From assembly GCF_014108865.1 (NCBI RefSeq), contig NZ_CP053928.1, forward strand, positions 3,162,001 through 3,226,000: 64,000 nt of DNA, given 5' to 3'. The notes beneath the pieces were generated by a model. The model was not told where the DNA came from. It saw only the letters and a program-made list of their open reading frames with translations, and ran no database searches. Origin of the DNA: Nocardioides sp. WS12 (GTDB lineage: Bacteria > Actinomycetota > Actinomycetes > Propionibacteriales > Nocardioidaceae). Position 1 is the stretch's first letter. Each line of letters opens with the position of its first letter. Below are positions 1-7,955 of this stretch, piece by piece. The translations under genes and the position numbers were made by a program.

Positions 1-763
1 CGCCACCCTTGAAGCGCACCACCCGCTTGCCCGCGAGGGCGCGCTCGACGATCACGCGGTTGATCTCCTCCTGCTGGGCCGAGCGGCCGCGGGGCAGTTT
101 GGAGACGTCGATCAGCTCGACGTCGGACGGCAGGTCACCCAGCAGTTCCCGGGGCGCGAGCCGGTCGGCCACCACGACATCCGCGGCCATCAGGGCCTTG
201 CGGCCCGCGATGGAGATCAGCTCGGGGTCGCCGGGTCCGCCGCCGACGAGGGTCACTCCGGGGGTGCGCTCGGGAAGTCCCTCGCGGTGGTGCGGAGCAG
301 CAATGGTGCCGTCGCGAAGTCCGGCCAGGATCTCGTCGCGTACGGCAACGGAACGGCGCGGGTCGCGGTTGCCGACCACGGCGATGGTGATGCCGGCCTC
401 GCGGCCCACGGCGGGCGTCCACGCCGTGCCGAGGGTGGCGTCGTCGGAGCGGACGCAGAAGATCCGATGGGCTTCGCACAGGGCCGAGACGTGGTCGTTG
501 ACCTCGCGGTCGTCCGTCACCGCGATGACGTACCAGGCGCCCTCGAGGTCCGTGTCCGCGAACGGCCGCTGGTGCCAGGTGATTTCGTCGGAGCCGACCA
601 GTCCCTCGATCGCCATCGTGACGTCAGGAGACACGACGTGGACGTCCGCGCCCACGGCAATCAGTTGCGGAACTCGGCGTTGGGCGACGTGGCCGCCGCC
701 CACGACGAGGACGCGGCGTCCGGCAAGACGAAGGCCGGACGGGTACGGGGGAAAGTCGCTCAC
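1..763 (-). CDS. cysG: Siroheme synthase: precorrin-2 dehydrogenase / uroporphyrinogen-III C-methyltransferase (3' end cut by window)
   Basis: Bifunctional enzyme of siroheme synthesis. The N-terminal half oxidises precorrin-2 with NAD+ and the C-terminal half methylates uroporphyrinogen III with SAM. About 254 residues are visible from a GTG start at 763. A dinucleotide-binding loop VGGGHVAQRR lies at residues 21-30. The SAM methyltransferase signature VGGGPGDPELIS is at 173-184 and is followed by ADRLAP. The reading frame runs off the left edge, so roughly the last 150 residues, including the rest of the methyltransferase domain, are outside. A GAGAAT hexamer sits 6 nt before GTG and may be a leaderless -10. 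The fusion order is as in CysG, but the ferrochelatase activity of the N-terminal domain cannot be judged from sequence alone. Confidence 0.9.
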   Translation of the reverse strand, partial: MSDFPPYPSGLRLAGRRVLVVGGGHVAQRRVPQLIAVGADVHVVSPDVTMAIEGLVGSDEITWHQRPFADTDLEGAWYVIAVTDDREVNDHVSALCEAHRIFCVRSDDATLGTAWTPAVGREAGITIAVVGNRDPRRSVAVRDEILAGLRDGTIAAPHHREGLPERTPGVTLVGGGPGDPELISIAGRKALMAADVVVADRLAPRELLGDLPSDVELIDVSKLPRGRSAQQEEINRVIVERALAGKRVVRFKGG

Positions 764-796
764 GGGAGCATTCTCCCGCCACGCCCGTACCCCTCG

Positions 797-826
797 GTGA
801 CATGGGGCCAGTTTCCGGACTAACTT
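797..826 (+). promoter_or_regulatory. Predicted leaderless promoter of the PEBP gene
   Basis: A -35-like GTGACA (797-802), an 18-bp spacer and a -10-like TAACTT (821-826). The -10 ends 7 nt before the ATG at 834, so transcription would begin at or next to the start codon. Confidence 0.6.
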
Positions 827-833
827 CGACTGC

Positions 834-1361
834 ATGAGCCTCGAGCGCCCGGTCAGTCCGGACCCGTATCCCCTGCTTCCTGCCGTTGCGTCCTTCACGG
901 TGACGAGCAACGACGTCATCGACGGACAACCCCTCACGGAGGCGCAGGTCCACGCCGCCGGCAACACCTCACCCGAACTGAGCTGGGAGCCCGGCCCGGA
1001 AGGCACCCAGAGCTATGTCGTCACCTGCTTCGACCCCGATGCGCCCACTCCCAGCGGGTTCTGGCACTGGGTCGTCGTCGACATCCCGGCTGACGTGACC
1101 AGCCTGCCCACCGGTGCGGGCGACTCCGACGACACGCTCCCGGACGGCGCGTTCCACATCCGCAACGACTTCGGCACCGCCGAGTTCGGCGGCGCGGCAC
1201 CGCCCGAGGGCGACCAGGTGCACCGCTACTTCTTCGTGGTGCACGCCGTGAAGGAATCGAACCTGGGTGTCGATTCCACAGCCACGCCGGCCGTCGTGAG
1301 CTTCAACCTGGCGTTCAAGACGCTCGGCCGCGCGATCCTGACGGGGACCTACGCGTTCTGA
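834..1361 (+). CDS. YbhB/YbcL family Raf kinase inhibitor-like (PEBP) protein
   Basis: A 175-residue phosphatidylethanolamine-binding-protein fold of the bacterial YbhB/YbcL type. The hallmark segment runs from CFDPDAP (residues 65-71) through [10 protein letters not shown] (76-85), and a second ligand-pocket segment, GDQVHRYFF, is at 126-134. No signal peptide is seen, so it is probably cytosolic. The ligand and physiological role of bacterial members are largely unknown. ATG at 834 lies 7 nt after TAACTT, with GTGACA 18 bp further upstream, so a leaderless transcript is likely. It converges with the acyl-CoA dehydrogenase gene. Confidence 0.9.
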   Translation: MSLERPVSPDPYPLLPAVASFTVTSNDVIDGQPLTEAQVHAAGNTSPELSWEPGPEGTQSYVVTCFDPDAPTPSGFWHWVVVDIPADVTSLPTGAGDSDDTLPDGAFHIRNDFGTAEFGGAAPPEGDQVHRYFFVVHAVKESNLGVDSTATPAVVSFNLAFKTLGRAILTGTYAF

Positions 1362-1394
1362 GTTCGGGCCGGCAGCGCGGCGGGAGGCGCCGAT

Positions 1395-1408
1395 GGCAGC
1401 TTGCTGCC
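1395..1408. terminator. Short hairpin between convergent genes
   Basis: GGCAGC (1395-1400) and GCTGCC (1403-1408) can pair around a CTTG-type tight loop. It lies in the 82-bp gap between the stops of the PEBP gene and the acyl-CoA dehydrogenase gene, so it could end both transcripts. There is no U-tract, and the stem is short. Confidence 0.4.
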
Positions 1409-1443
1409 CCTAATTCTGCGCCGGAGACGCGCTCGGCCAATGG

Positions 1444-2595
1444 TTACAGGCCCATCTGCTTGGCGATGATCAACTTCATCACCTCGGACGTGCCTCCGTA
1501 GATCCGGTTGACCCGGTTGTCGGCGTACAACCGGGCAATCGGGTACTCGTTCATGTAGCCGTAGCCACCGTGGAGCTGCAGGCAGCGGTCGATGACCCGG
1601 CTGGCGACCTCGGTGCAGAACAACTTGGCGGACGCGGCGTCGGCGGGCGTGAGCTCGTCGGCGTCGAGTGCCTCCAGTGCCCGGTCGGCAACGGCCTGGG
1701 CAGCGTCGACCTCGGCCTGGCAGGCCGCGAGCTCGAACTTGGTGTTTTGGAAGTGCGCGACCGGCGTGCCGAAGACGATCCGCTCCTCGACGTACTGCTG
1801 GGCGAACCGGACGGCCGCCGCGGCCTGGGCGTAGGCGCCGTACGCGATGCCGAGCCGCTCCTGAGGGAGATTCTGGCCGAGGTACTTGAAGCCCTGGTGC
1901 TCCTCGCCGAGCAACTGATTGGCCGGGATGAAGACGTCGCTGAACGCCAGCTCGGCGGTGTCGGAGGTCCGCAGGCCGATCTTGTCGAGCTTGCGACCGA
2001 CGGAGTACCCCTCGGCCTTGGTGTCGACCACGAACAGCGAGATGCCGAAGCGCCGGTCGTTCTCCTCTGCCGGCGCGGTGCGCGCACACACGATCATCCG
2101 GTCGGCGTTCACGCCGCCGGTGATGAACGTCTTGGCGCCGTTGAGGACGTAGCCGTCGCCGTCCTTGCGCGCGGTCGTGCGCATGCCCGCGAGGTCGGAG
2201 CCCGCGCCCGGCTCGGTCATCGCGATCGCGTACATCTCCTCACCGGAGACGAAGCCCGGCATCCAGCGCGCGAGCTGCTCCGGGGTGCCGAGCTTGAGCA
2301 GGTACGGCAGGCACAGCGCGACGTGCACACCGGAGCCGCCGAAGCTGACCGCGGCCCGCGAGGTCTCTTCGTACTGCACCGCGGCGAACTTGAACGAGTT
2401 GATCCCCGCGCCGCCGTACTCCTCGGGCACCTCGATGCCGAACAGCCCCAGCTCGGCGAGCTTCAGGTAGAACTCGCGCGGCACGATGCCGGCGTCGTAC
2501 CACTCCTGGTAGTGCGGAGCGACCTCTGCCTCGATGAACGACCGCAAGGTCTTGCGGAAGGCTTCGTGGTCCTCGTTGAACACGGTACGGCGCAT
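1444..2595 (-). CDS. Acyl-CoA dehydrogenase family protein
   Basis: FAD flavoenzyme (383 aa, usual length) that introduces an alpha-beta double bond into an acyl-CoA. FAD/substrate segments are visible at YAIAMTEPGAGSD (122-134) and near the C-terminus at LHGGYGYMNEYP (341-352) and IYGGTSE (365-371). The glutamate of the MCAD-type YEGT motif is replaced by Gly. Instead the helix-G segment LPQERLG carries E246, the position used as catalytic base in LCAD and isovaleryl-CoA dehydrogenase, so a long- or branched-chain type is likely. AGGAG precedes the ATG by about 5 nt. It starts 30 bp before the FMN reductase stop, and both are on the minus strand, so it may be the last gene of that transcript. 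Confidence 0.92.
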   Translation of the reverse strand: MRRTVFNEDHEAFRKTLRSFIEAEVAPHYQEWYDAGIVPREFYLKLAELGLFGIEVPEEYGGAGINSFKFAAVQYEETSRAAVSFGGSGVHVALCLPYLLKLGTPEQLARWMPGFVSGEEMYAIAMTEPGAGSDLAGMRTTARKDGDGYVLNGAKTFITGGVNADRMIVCARTAPAEENDRRFGISLFVVDTKAEGYSVGRKLDKIGLRTSDTAELAFSDVFIPANQLLGEEHQGFKYLGQNLPQERLGIAYGAYAQAAAAVRFAQQYVEERIVFGTPVAHFQNTKFELAACQAEVDAAQAVADRALEALDADELTPADAASAKLFCTEVASRVIDRCLQLHGGYGYMNEYPIARLYADNRVNRIYGGTSEVMKLIIAKQMGL

Positions 2596-2625
2596 GACGC
2601 TCCTGTCACGACGGTGCTGGGACCT

Positions 2626-3240
2626 TCATCGTGCCGTATGGCCCCCAGGTTCGCGGAGCAGATCCTCGAACGACACGGGACCGGTCGTGGCCGGAGCCGA
2701 CGCGGCGCCGCCGACCAGGGTGGCCAGCTCGGACGACGCGCGCTCGATGCGCTTGCCCAGCGAGCCGTCAGCGGTCGAACCGAAGTCCTCGCTCGCGGCA
2801 AACACACCCGTCGGCACCACAACGGCCCGAAGGTAGGCGAACAGCGGCCGCAGCGCGTGGTCCAGCACCAGGCTGTGGCGCGATGTCCCCGCGGTGGCCG
2901 CGACGAGCACCGGAGTCCCGTCGAGCGCACCCGGCTCGAGGACGTCGAAGAACGTCTTGAACAGACCCGAGTACGACGCCGAGAACACCGGCGTGACGAC
3001 GATGACGCCGTCCGCGTGGTGCACCGCGTCGAGCGCGGTGGCCAGGTCGCCGGTCGGGAAGCCCGTCAGCAGGTGGTCGGCCAGCGCGTGCGCGAGCGGG
3101 CGGAGTTCGACGTGCTGGATCTCGACCTCTTCGCCGCGCGCCCGGATCGCCCGCTCCGTGGCTGCGCCGATCTGGTCGGCGAGGAGCCGGGTCGAGGACG
3201 GCACGGACAAGCCGGCCGACACGACGACGATCTTCTTCAC
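2626..3240 (-). CDS. NAD(P)H-dependent FMN reductase, CE1759 family (partner of LLM monooxygenase)
   Basis: Flavodoxin-like NADPH-dependent FMN reductase, 204 aa from the GTG at 3240. The flavin-binding segment TPVFSASYSGLFK is at residues 83-95 and an AATAGTSRHS loop at 114-123. The GTG overlaps the TGA of the upstream monooxygenase (GTGA), which implies translational coupling. The pairing matches the 'LLM duo' of families TIGR04036/TIGR04037 (CE1758/CE1759): this protein should supply reduced FMN to the oxygenase. An upstream in-frame extension is open but would lie inside the monooxygenase gene and is not used here. Confidence 0.88.
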   Translation of the reverse strand: MKKIVVVSAGLSVPSSTRLLADQIGAATERAIRARGEEVEIQHVELRPLAHALADHLLTGFPTGDLATALDAVHHADGVIVVTPVFSASYSGLFKTFFDVLEPGALDGTPVLVAATAGTSRHSLVLDHALRPLFAYLRAVVVPTGVFAASEDFGSTADGSLGKRIERASSELATLVGGAASAPATTGPVSFEDLLREPGGHTAR

Positions 3241-4319
3241 GGGGTCTCCTCCTGACGGACAGTTGCGGGGTGGGTCGGTGCATCCGGTACGTCGCCCGGT
3301 CGGCCTTCGGCGAACCCGGCGCGCATCGCGGGCAGGATCTCGCCCAGCAGGTCGAGTTGCTCGAGGACCGTCTTGAGGGGCAGTCCGGCGTGGTCGACCA
3401 GGAACAGCTGGCGCTGGTAGTCGCCGGCGTACTCCCGGAAGGACAGGGTCCGCTCGAGCACCTGCTGCGGCGAGCCCACGGTCAGCGGGGTCTGCGCCGA
3501 GAAGTCCTCCAGGGACGGGCCGTGGCCGTAGACGGGGGCGTTGTCGAAGTAGGGCCGGAACTCGTTGATGGCGTCCTGGCTGTTCTTTCGCATGAAGAAC
3601 TGGCCGCCGAGGCCGACGATCGCCTGCTCCGCGGTGCCGTGGCCGTAGTGCGCGAAGCGGTCGCGATAGAGCCGCACCATCTGCGCCGCGTGGGACGCGG
3701 GCCAGAAGATGTGGTTGTGGAAGTAGCCGTCGCCGTAATAGGCGGCCTGCTCGGCGATCTCGGGGCTGCGGATCGAGCCGTGCCACACGAAGGGCGCGAC
3801 GCCGTCGAGCGGCCGCGGGGTCGAGGTGTAGCCCTGGAGAGGCGTGCGGAAGCGGCCCTCCCAGTCGACGACGTCCTCGCTCCACAGGCGCCGCAGGAGC
3901 GCGTAGTTCTCGACGGCGAGGTTGATGCCCTGGCGGATGTCCTTGCCGAACCACGGGTAGACCGGGCCGGTGTTGCCGCGGCCGAGCATCAGGTCGACCC
4001 GACCGTCCGTGAGGTGCTGGATCTTTGCGTAGTCCTCGGCGATCAGCACCGGGTCGGTCGTCGTGATCAGCGTGGTGGCGGTCGAGAGCAGGAGCTTCGA
4101 GGTCTGGGCGCCGATGTAGGCGAGCGTCGCGGTCGGGTTGGACGCGATGAACGGCGGGTTGTGGTGCTCGCCGGTGGCGAAGACGTCGAGGCCGATGTCC
4201 TCGGCCTTCTTCGCGATCGCGACGGTGTCCTTGATCCGCTGGTACTCGCTCGGGGTGCGGCCGGTCGTCGGGTCCTCGGTGAGGTCCCCGACGCTGAAGA
4301 TCCCGATCTGGATGCCCAT
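3237..4319 (-). CDS. LLM class flavin-dependent monooxygenase, CE1758 family
   Basis: A bacterial luciferase-like TIM-barrel flavoprotein, 360 aa. The start is taken as the ATG at 4319 because AAAGGA sits about 8 nt upstream and the protein then opens with MGIQIGIFSVGDL, typical of the family. FATGEHHNPP (47-56) is the conserved luciferase-family segment near the flavin. It is the first gene of a coupled pair with the FMN reductase (4-nt overlap), so a two-component FMNH2-dependent monooxygenase is expected. The substrate is not known. The downstream acyl-CoA dehydrogenase may belong to the same pathway. Confidence 0.88.
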   Translation of the reverse strand: MGIQIGIFSVGDLTEDPTTGRTPSEYQRIKDTVAIAKKAEDIGLDVFATGEHHNPPFIASNPTATLAYIGAQTSKLLLSTATTLITTTDPVLIAEDYAKIQHLTDGRVDLMLGRGNTGPVYPWFGKDIRQGINLAVENYALLRRLWSEDVVDWEGRFRTPLQGYTSTPRPLDGVAPFVWHGSIRSPEIAEQAAYYGDGYFHNHIFWPASHAAQMVRLYRDRFAHYGHGTAEQAIVGLGGQFFMRKNSQDAINEFRPYFDNAPVYGHGPSLEDFSAQTPLTVGSPQQVLERTLSFREYAGDYQRQLFLVDHAGLPLKTVLEQLDLLGEILPAMRAGFAEGRPGDVPDAPTHPATVRQEETP

Positions 4320-4450
4320 GACGCCTGTCCTTTCCCGGTGACCACGGTCAGTTGCCGTGTCACCTATCTCCAACGAAGCGTGCCACATGGGTATTCCGCA
4401 GCACACTCCGCGCCTGTTCCCGGACGGGTCAGGCGCAGGTCAGGCGCTGG

Positions 4451-5200
4451 TCAGGCGCGCTGCAGGATGAGGACGGCGCGGTCGTCCTCGCCGCGCTGCA
4501 CCAGGTCGATGATCCGCCGCGCGGCACCGTCCCACGCGGCCATGACCGCGTCCCGAGCGGTCTCCCGGAGCCAGTCGATGCCGTCACCGATGTCCGCCGA
4601 GCGGGACTCGACGACACCGTCGGTGTAGAACAACAGCGCCTCCCCCGGTGCCAGCTGACCCACGCTGTCGTGGACCTCCGGGGTCTCCGAGACGCCCAGC
4701 GCGGTCCCGCGGGCGTTGTCGATCTCCCAGCCCTTCTCGGCCGGCACCCAACGCAACGCAGGTGGATGTCCAGCGCTGCGGATCCAGTAGCGCCCTGAGT
4801 CCAGTTCCACTTCCACGTGTACGGCGGTAGCGAAGCTCTCGTCCGACGGCTGCCGCAGCAGGTAGGCGTTGGCGGCTCCGAGCAACTCTTCCGGGTGCAC
4901 GACCGTGATCAGGCTCTGCAGCGCCCCGGCGAACTGGAGGGCGACCGGCACCGCGGTGACGCCGTGCCCGCACACGTCGACGAGGACCATCTGGAGCACT
5001 CGGCGCTTCGGGTCGAGGTCGGCCACGATGAAGTCGCCGCCGTACTCGAAGCCCTCCGCGGCGAGCATGGCCGACTGGTGTCGCCACCCCTCAGGCAGCG
5101 GCGGGACCTTGCCACGAACCTGCAGGCGGGCCCGGAGTTCCGCGAGCAGGATCTGTTCGCCGTCCGCGGCGGACGGCACGCCCGACACCGGTGGCTCCAT
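4451..5200 (-). CDS. PP2C-family serine/threonine phosphatase (SpoIIE type)
   Basis: A single-domain phosphatase of 249 aa with the metal-binding motifs of SpoIIE/RsbU proteins: GGDF (54-57), DVCGHG (75-80), SAGHPP (142-147), FYTDGVVESR (191-200) and DDRAVL (239-244). D56, D75, D194 and D239/D240 are the expected metal ligands. No PAS, GAF or response-regulator domain is attached, so the sensory input must come from the short N-terminus or a partner. Relatives dephosphorylate anti-sigma-factor antagonists, but no such partner gene is nearby. TAGTCT ends 6 nt before the ATG. Confidence 0.9.
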   Translation of the reverse strand: MEPPVSGVPSAADGEQILLAELRARLQVRGKVPPLPEGWRHQSAMLAAEGFEYGGDFIVADLDPKRRVLQMVLVDVCGHGVTAVPVALQFAGALQSLITVVHPEELLGAANAYLLRQPSDESFATAVHVEVELDSGRYWIRSAGHPPALRWVPAEKGWEIDNARGTALGVSETPEVHDSVGQLAPGEALLFYTDGVVESRSADIGDGIDWLRETARDAVMAAWDGAARRIIDLVQRGEDDRAVLILQRA

Positions 5201-5206
5201 CTCCCC

Positions 5207-5212
5207 AGACTA
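5207..5212 (-). promoter_or_regulatory. Leaderless -10 of the SpoIIE-type phosphatase gene
   Basis: TAGTCT read on the minus strand ends 6 nt before the ATG at 5200, which places the transcription start at the start codon. Confidence 0.55.
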
Positions 5213-5220
5213 CGCAGGGG

Positions 5221-5226
5221 TAGCCT
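5221..5226 (+). promoter_or_regulatory. Candidate -10 of the alpha/beta hydrolase gene
   Basis: TAGCCT on the plus strand would start transcription near 5233 and give a leader of about 70 nt before the start at 5305. It is close to the divergent phosphatase -10. Confidence 0.35.
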
Positions 5227-5304
5227 GTCCGCGGGCCCGGTCCGACCAACCCCCCTTGGCCGGACCGGGTCCACCTACTCGTGACATTGACCGAGGAGAA
5301 TTCA

Positions 5305-6261
5305 TTGGGCACCGAGCTGGCGAGCGACATCCTCGGAGAGCCGTGGCAGGCCGAGACGATCCCTCTCGCCGATGACTTCGAGGGTGAGGTCGTCGCCACG
5401 CTGGTGAGCCGACGGGTCGACTCCCCCACCGAGCTGGCCACGCTGCACGTGCACGGATTCTCTGACTACTTCTTCCACACCGAGTACGCCGAATGGTGGC
5501 TCGAGCGCGGTCACGACATGTACGGCCTGGACCTGCGCAAGTACGGCCGGTCGATCCGCCCCCACCAGTCGGTGACCTTCGTCGCGAGCCTCGACGAGTA
5601 CTTCGAGGAGCTCGACGCGGCCTGGGAACGGATCACGGTGCGCGACGGCCACACCCGTGTCGTCCTGTCCGGCCACTCAACGGGCGGGCTGATCGTCGCG
5701 TTGTGGGCCGATGCGCGGCAGCCGAAGGAGCTCGCTGGCCTGCTGCTCAACTCGCCGTGGCTGGACTTGCAGGGCAAGGCGCTGCTGCGCACCCCCGTCG
5801 CGAATGCTGTCCTGGACCGGGTCGGCCAGCGCCAGCCGCTGCGCGAACTGCCTCGCGACGTCAACGGCTTCTACGTGCGCAGCCTGCATCGTGATCACGA
5901 GGGCGAGTGGGACTTCAATCTCACCTGGAAGCCGGTCGAGTCGTTCCCGCTCCGGTTCGGCTGGCTGCGGGCGATTCGGCAGGGGCACGCACGGGTTCAG
6001 GCCGGGTTGTCCGTGGCGGCCCCGGTGCTCGTGCTGTCCTCGGACCGCAGTGGACCGGCGTCGGAGATGGCGGGCGATGTCTTCAGCACCGACATCGTGC
6101 TCGACGTCCGGCAGATCAGGCGCTGGTCGACAGCGATCGGGACGCACGTGACCTACGTGGCCGTGCCCGGGGCGCTGCACGACGTCGTCCTGTCGCGCAG
6201 CACTGCCCGTGCCGCTGCCTACGCCGAGATCGACCGCTGGCTGCGCACCTACGTCAGCTGA
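5305..6261 (+). CDS. Alpha/beta hydrolase (serine aminopeptidase/lysophospholipase-like)
   Basis: A 318-aa alpha/beta-hydrolase. The nucleophile elbow GHSTGG carries the catalytic Ser at about residue 125. The oxyanion region is HVHGFSDYF, and a late HDVVLSR supplies the expected His. It resembles the lysophospholipase/monoacylglycerol lipase group (Hydrolase_4). The TTG at 5305 is preferred because GGAG (5295-5298) lies 6 nt upstream. An in-frame GTG at 5281 would add 8 residues but has no ribosome site. It is divergent from the SpoIIE-type phosphatase. The substrate is unknown. Confidence 0.87.
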   Translation: MGTELASDILGEPWQAETIPLADDFEGEVVATLVSRRVDSPTELATLHVHGFSDYFFHTEYAEWWLERGHDMYGLDLRKYGRSIRPHQSVTFVASLDEYFEELDAAWERITVRDGHTRVVLSGHSTGGLIVALWADARQPKELAGLLLNSPWLDLQGKALLRTPVANAVLDRVGQRQPLRELPRDVNGFYVRSLHRDHEGEWDFNLTWKPVESFPLRFGWLRAIRQGHARVQAGLSVAAPVLVLSSDRSGPASEMAGDVFSTDIVLDVRQIRRWSTAIGTHVTYVAVPGALHDVVLSRSTARAAAYAEIDRWLRTYVS

Positions 6262-6279
6262 CCGGCAGATGCCGATCCG

Positions 6280-6732
6280 TCAGCAGGTGTAGGCGCCGTA
6301 GTCGTTGTAGCAGTCGTCGTACGACTCGCCCGCGAAGATCGCGATCGCCACGATGATGCCGACGCCGATCACGAACAGCGCGAACCCGGCCCACCCGACG
6401 ATGACACCGGCGGTGGCGATGCCGCCACCCTGCTCGTTGTTGCGTCGGATCTGACCCTTCGCCATGTGACCGAGGATCGCGCCGATGAAACCGGTCGCGC
6501 CCACGCAGGCCGTGAGCGACAGGATGCTGACGATCAGCGAGGCGATCGCCATGCCGTTGGTCGGCGCCGGCGGCGTGAAGACGTACGGCTGCGGCGGGCC
6601 GACGGGCTGGCCGTACGGCGGGGCCACCGGCTGGCCGACAGGCTGGCCGTACTGCCCGTACTGGCCATAGGGCTGCGTCGGCGGCGGCGGGGGCTGCTCG
6701 TCGGGCTGCTGGCCCCACGTCGGAGTCGTCAT
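6280..6732 (-). CDS. DUF4190-type small membrane protein with proline-rich N-terminus
   Basis: A 150-aa protein. Residues 1-58 are rich in Pro, Gln, Gly and Tyr, with repeats such as YGQYGQ and GQPV, probably disordered. Two hydrophobic segments follow (about 62-85 and 107-133), linked by a loop with GHMAKGQIRR, as in DUF4190 proteins. The tail CYNDYGAYTC is acidic and carries two cysteines. It is presumably a membrane protein with the proline-rich part in the cytoplasm. Function unknown. It is divergent from the gene at 6769, with 36 bp between start codons. Confidence 0.8.
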   Translation of the reverse strand: MTTPTWGQQPDEQPPPPPTQPYGQYGQYGQPVGQPVAPPYGQPVGPPQPYVFTPPAPTNGMAIASLIVSILSLTACVGATGFIGAILGHMAKGQIRRNNEQGGGIATAGVIVGWAGFALFVIGVGIIVAIAIFAGESYDDCYNDYGAYTC

Positions 6733-6738
6733 GGCCCA

Positions 6739-6761
6739 ACTCTTTCATGCTGCTCTAGTCT
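6739..6761. promoter_or_regulatory. Head-to-head leaderless promoters
   Basis: TAGTCT on the plus strand (6756-6761) ends 7 nt before the ATG at 6769. AAGAGT on the minus strand (6739-6744) ends 6 nt before the ATG at 6732. The two would-be start sites lie about 36 bp apart. Confidence 0.5.
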
Positions 6762-6768
6762 CGGTGGC

Positions 6769-7134
6769 ATGGATCCCGTCACTGGACTGTCCCTCGGCCG
6801 CATCGCGATCGGCGTGGGCGCTCTCGTCGCCCCGGCGCCGACGGCCAAGGCCTTCGGTCTCGACCCCGCCAACAACCCGCAACTGGGCTACTTCGGCCGG
6901 ATGTTCGGGGCCCGCGAGATCGCGCTGGGCGCGGTCACGCTCGTGTCGAAGGGCGCCCTGCGCCGCAACCTCACCCTGGTCGGCATCGCGGTCGACGGTT
7001 CGGACGCAGCCAGCGGCGCCGTCGAACTGACCTCACGGACGGTCTCGAAGCTCAGCGGCGCCATGCTGATCGGTGCCGCTGTCGGCGCGGTCGGAGCCGG
7101 CGCTGCGGGACTGGTGCTGAACCGCGGGAAGTAG
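6769..7134 (+). CDS. Hypothetical membrane-associated protein
   Basis: A 121-aa protein with Ala/Gly-rich hydrophobic stretches at about 10-28 and 94-116 and a middle section with the motif GYFGRMFGARE. This segment is seen in actinobacterial DUF4267-like small membrane proteins, but the family is not firmly assigned. The ATG is placed 7 nt after TAGTCT. It converges with the TauE gene. Function unknown. Confidence 0.72.
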   Translation: MDPVTGLSLGRIAIGVGALVAPAPTAKAFGLDPANNPQLGYFGRMFGAREIALGAVTLVSKGALRRNLTLVGIAVDGSDAASGAVELTSRTVSKLSGAMLIGAAVGAVGAGAAGLVLNRGK

Positions 7135-7142
7135 TCCTCCGG

Positions 7143-7955
7143 TCACTGCAGGACGATGACCGTGACGGCCACGAGGCCGACCACGACGATGATCCCCCGC
7201 AGCGCGACGGACGGCAGTTTGCGCCCGACCGCGGCACCGAGGAATCCGCCGATCACCGCACCCACGGCGATCACGGCGACCACGAGCCAGTCGACGTCGG
7301 CTTCGATGCCGAACAGGCCGAGCTCGGCGACGGCCACGAATATCAGTCCGGCGACGCCGTTGACCACGGCAACCAGGACGTTCTTGACGCCGTTGAGGCG
7401 CTGCAGGGCGTCGGTGACGCCAATGCCCAGGATGCCCATCAGGATCACGCCCTGCGCGGCGCCGAAGTAGCCGCCGTAGACACCGGTCCCGAAGACGGCG
7501 ACCGACACCCACCAGGCGCCGGTGATCAACTCCGCGTCGGAGTCGCCGTCGGTGGTGCCTCGACGTTCGGCACGGGCGGCCACCATGGCTGACAGACGTG
7601 GCTGCAGGGCGACGAGCGTGACGCCCAACAGGATCAGCACGGGTACGACGGCCTCGAAGGCGTCAGGTGGCAGCACCAGGAGCAGCACCGCGCCGAGCAC
7701 GCCCCCGGAGGTCGACCACACCAGCAGCCGCAGCACCCGCGCGCGCTGGCCTGCGAGCTCGCGGCGGTACCCGACCGCACCCGCCACCGATCCCGGCACG
7801 AGGCCGAGGCTGTTGGACATGTTCGCCGTCACCGGCGGAATGCCGATGGCGAGCAGCGTCGGGAACGTGATCAGCGTGCCGGAACCGACCACCGCGTTGA
7901 TCGTCCCGGCACCCACGCCGGCGATCAGGACCGCGGCGATCTCCAGCGCACTCAC
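7143..7955 (-). CDS. Sulfite exporter TauE/SafE family protein
   Basis: A polytopic membrane protein of 270 aa with about eight hydrophobic segments and two related halves. The N-terminal GVGAGTINAVVGSGTLITFP pattern is characteristic of TauE/SafE (DUF81) transporters, thought to move sulfur-containing or organic anions across the membrane. A GTG start at 7955 lies immediately next to the TAA of the upstream SPFH gene, so the two are probably co-transcribed. The substrate cannot be inferred. Confidence 0.9.
   Translation of the reverse strand: MSALEIAAVLIAGVGAGTINAVVGSGTLITFPTLLAIGIPPVTANMSNSLGLVPGSVAGAVGYRRELAGQRARVLRLLVWSTSGGVLGAVLLLVLPPDAFEAVVPVLILLGVTLVALQPRLSAMVAARAERRGTTDGDSDAELITGAWWVSVAVFGTGVYGGYFGAAQGVILMGILGIGVTDALQRLNGVKNVLVAVVNGVAGLIFVAVAELGLFGIEADVDWLVVAVIAVGAVIGGFLGAAVGRKLPSVALRGIIVVVGLVAVTVIVLQ

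Noticed and set aside
5281..5304. GTG at 5281 as start of the alpha/beta hydrolase
   Set aside because: No ribosome site precedes it, while the TTG at 5305 has GGAG 6 nt upstream; kept as an alternative only.
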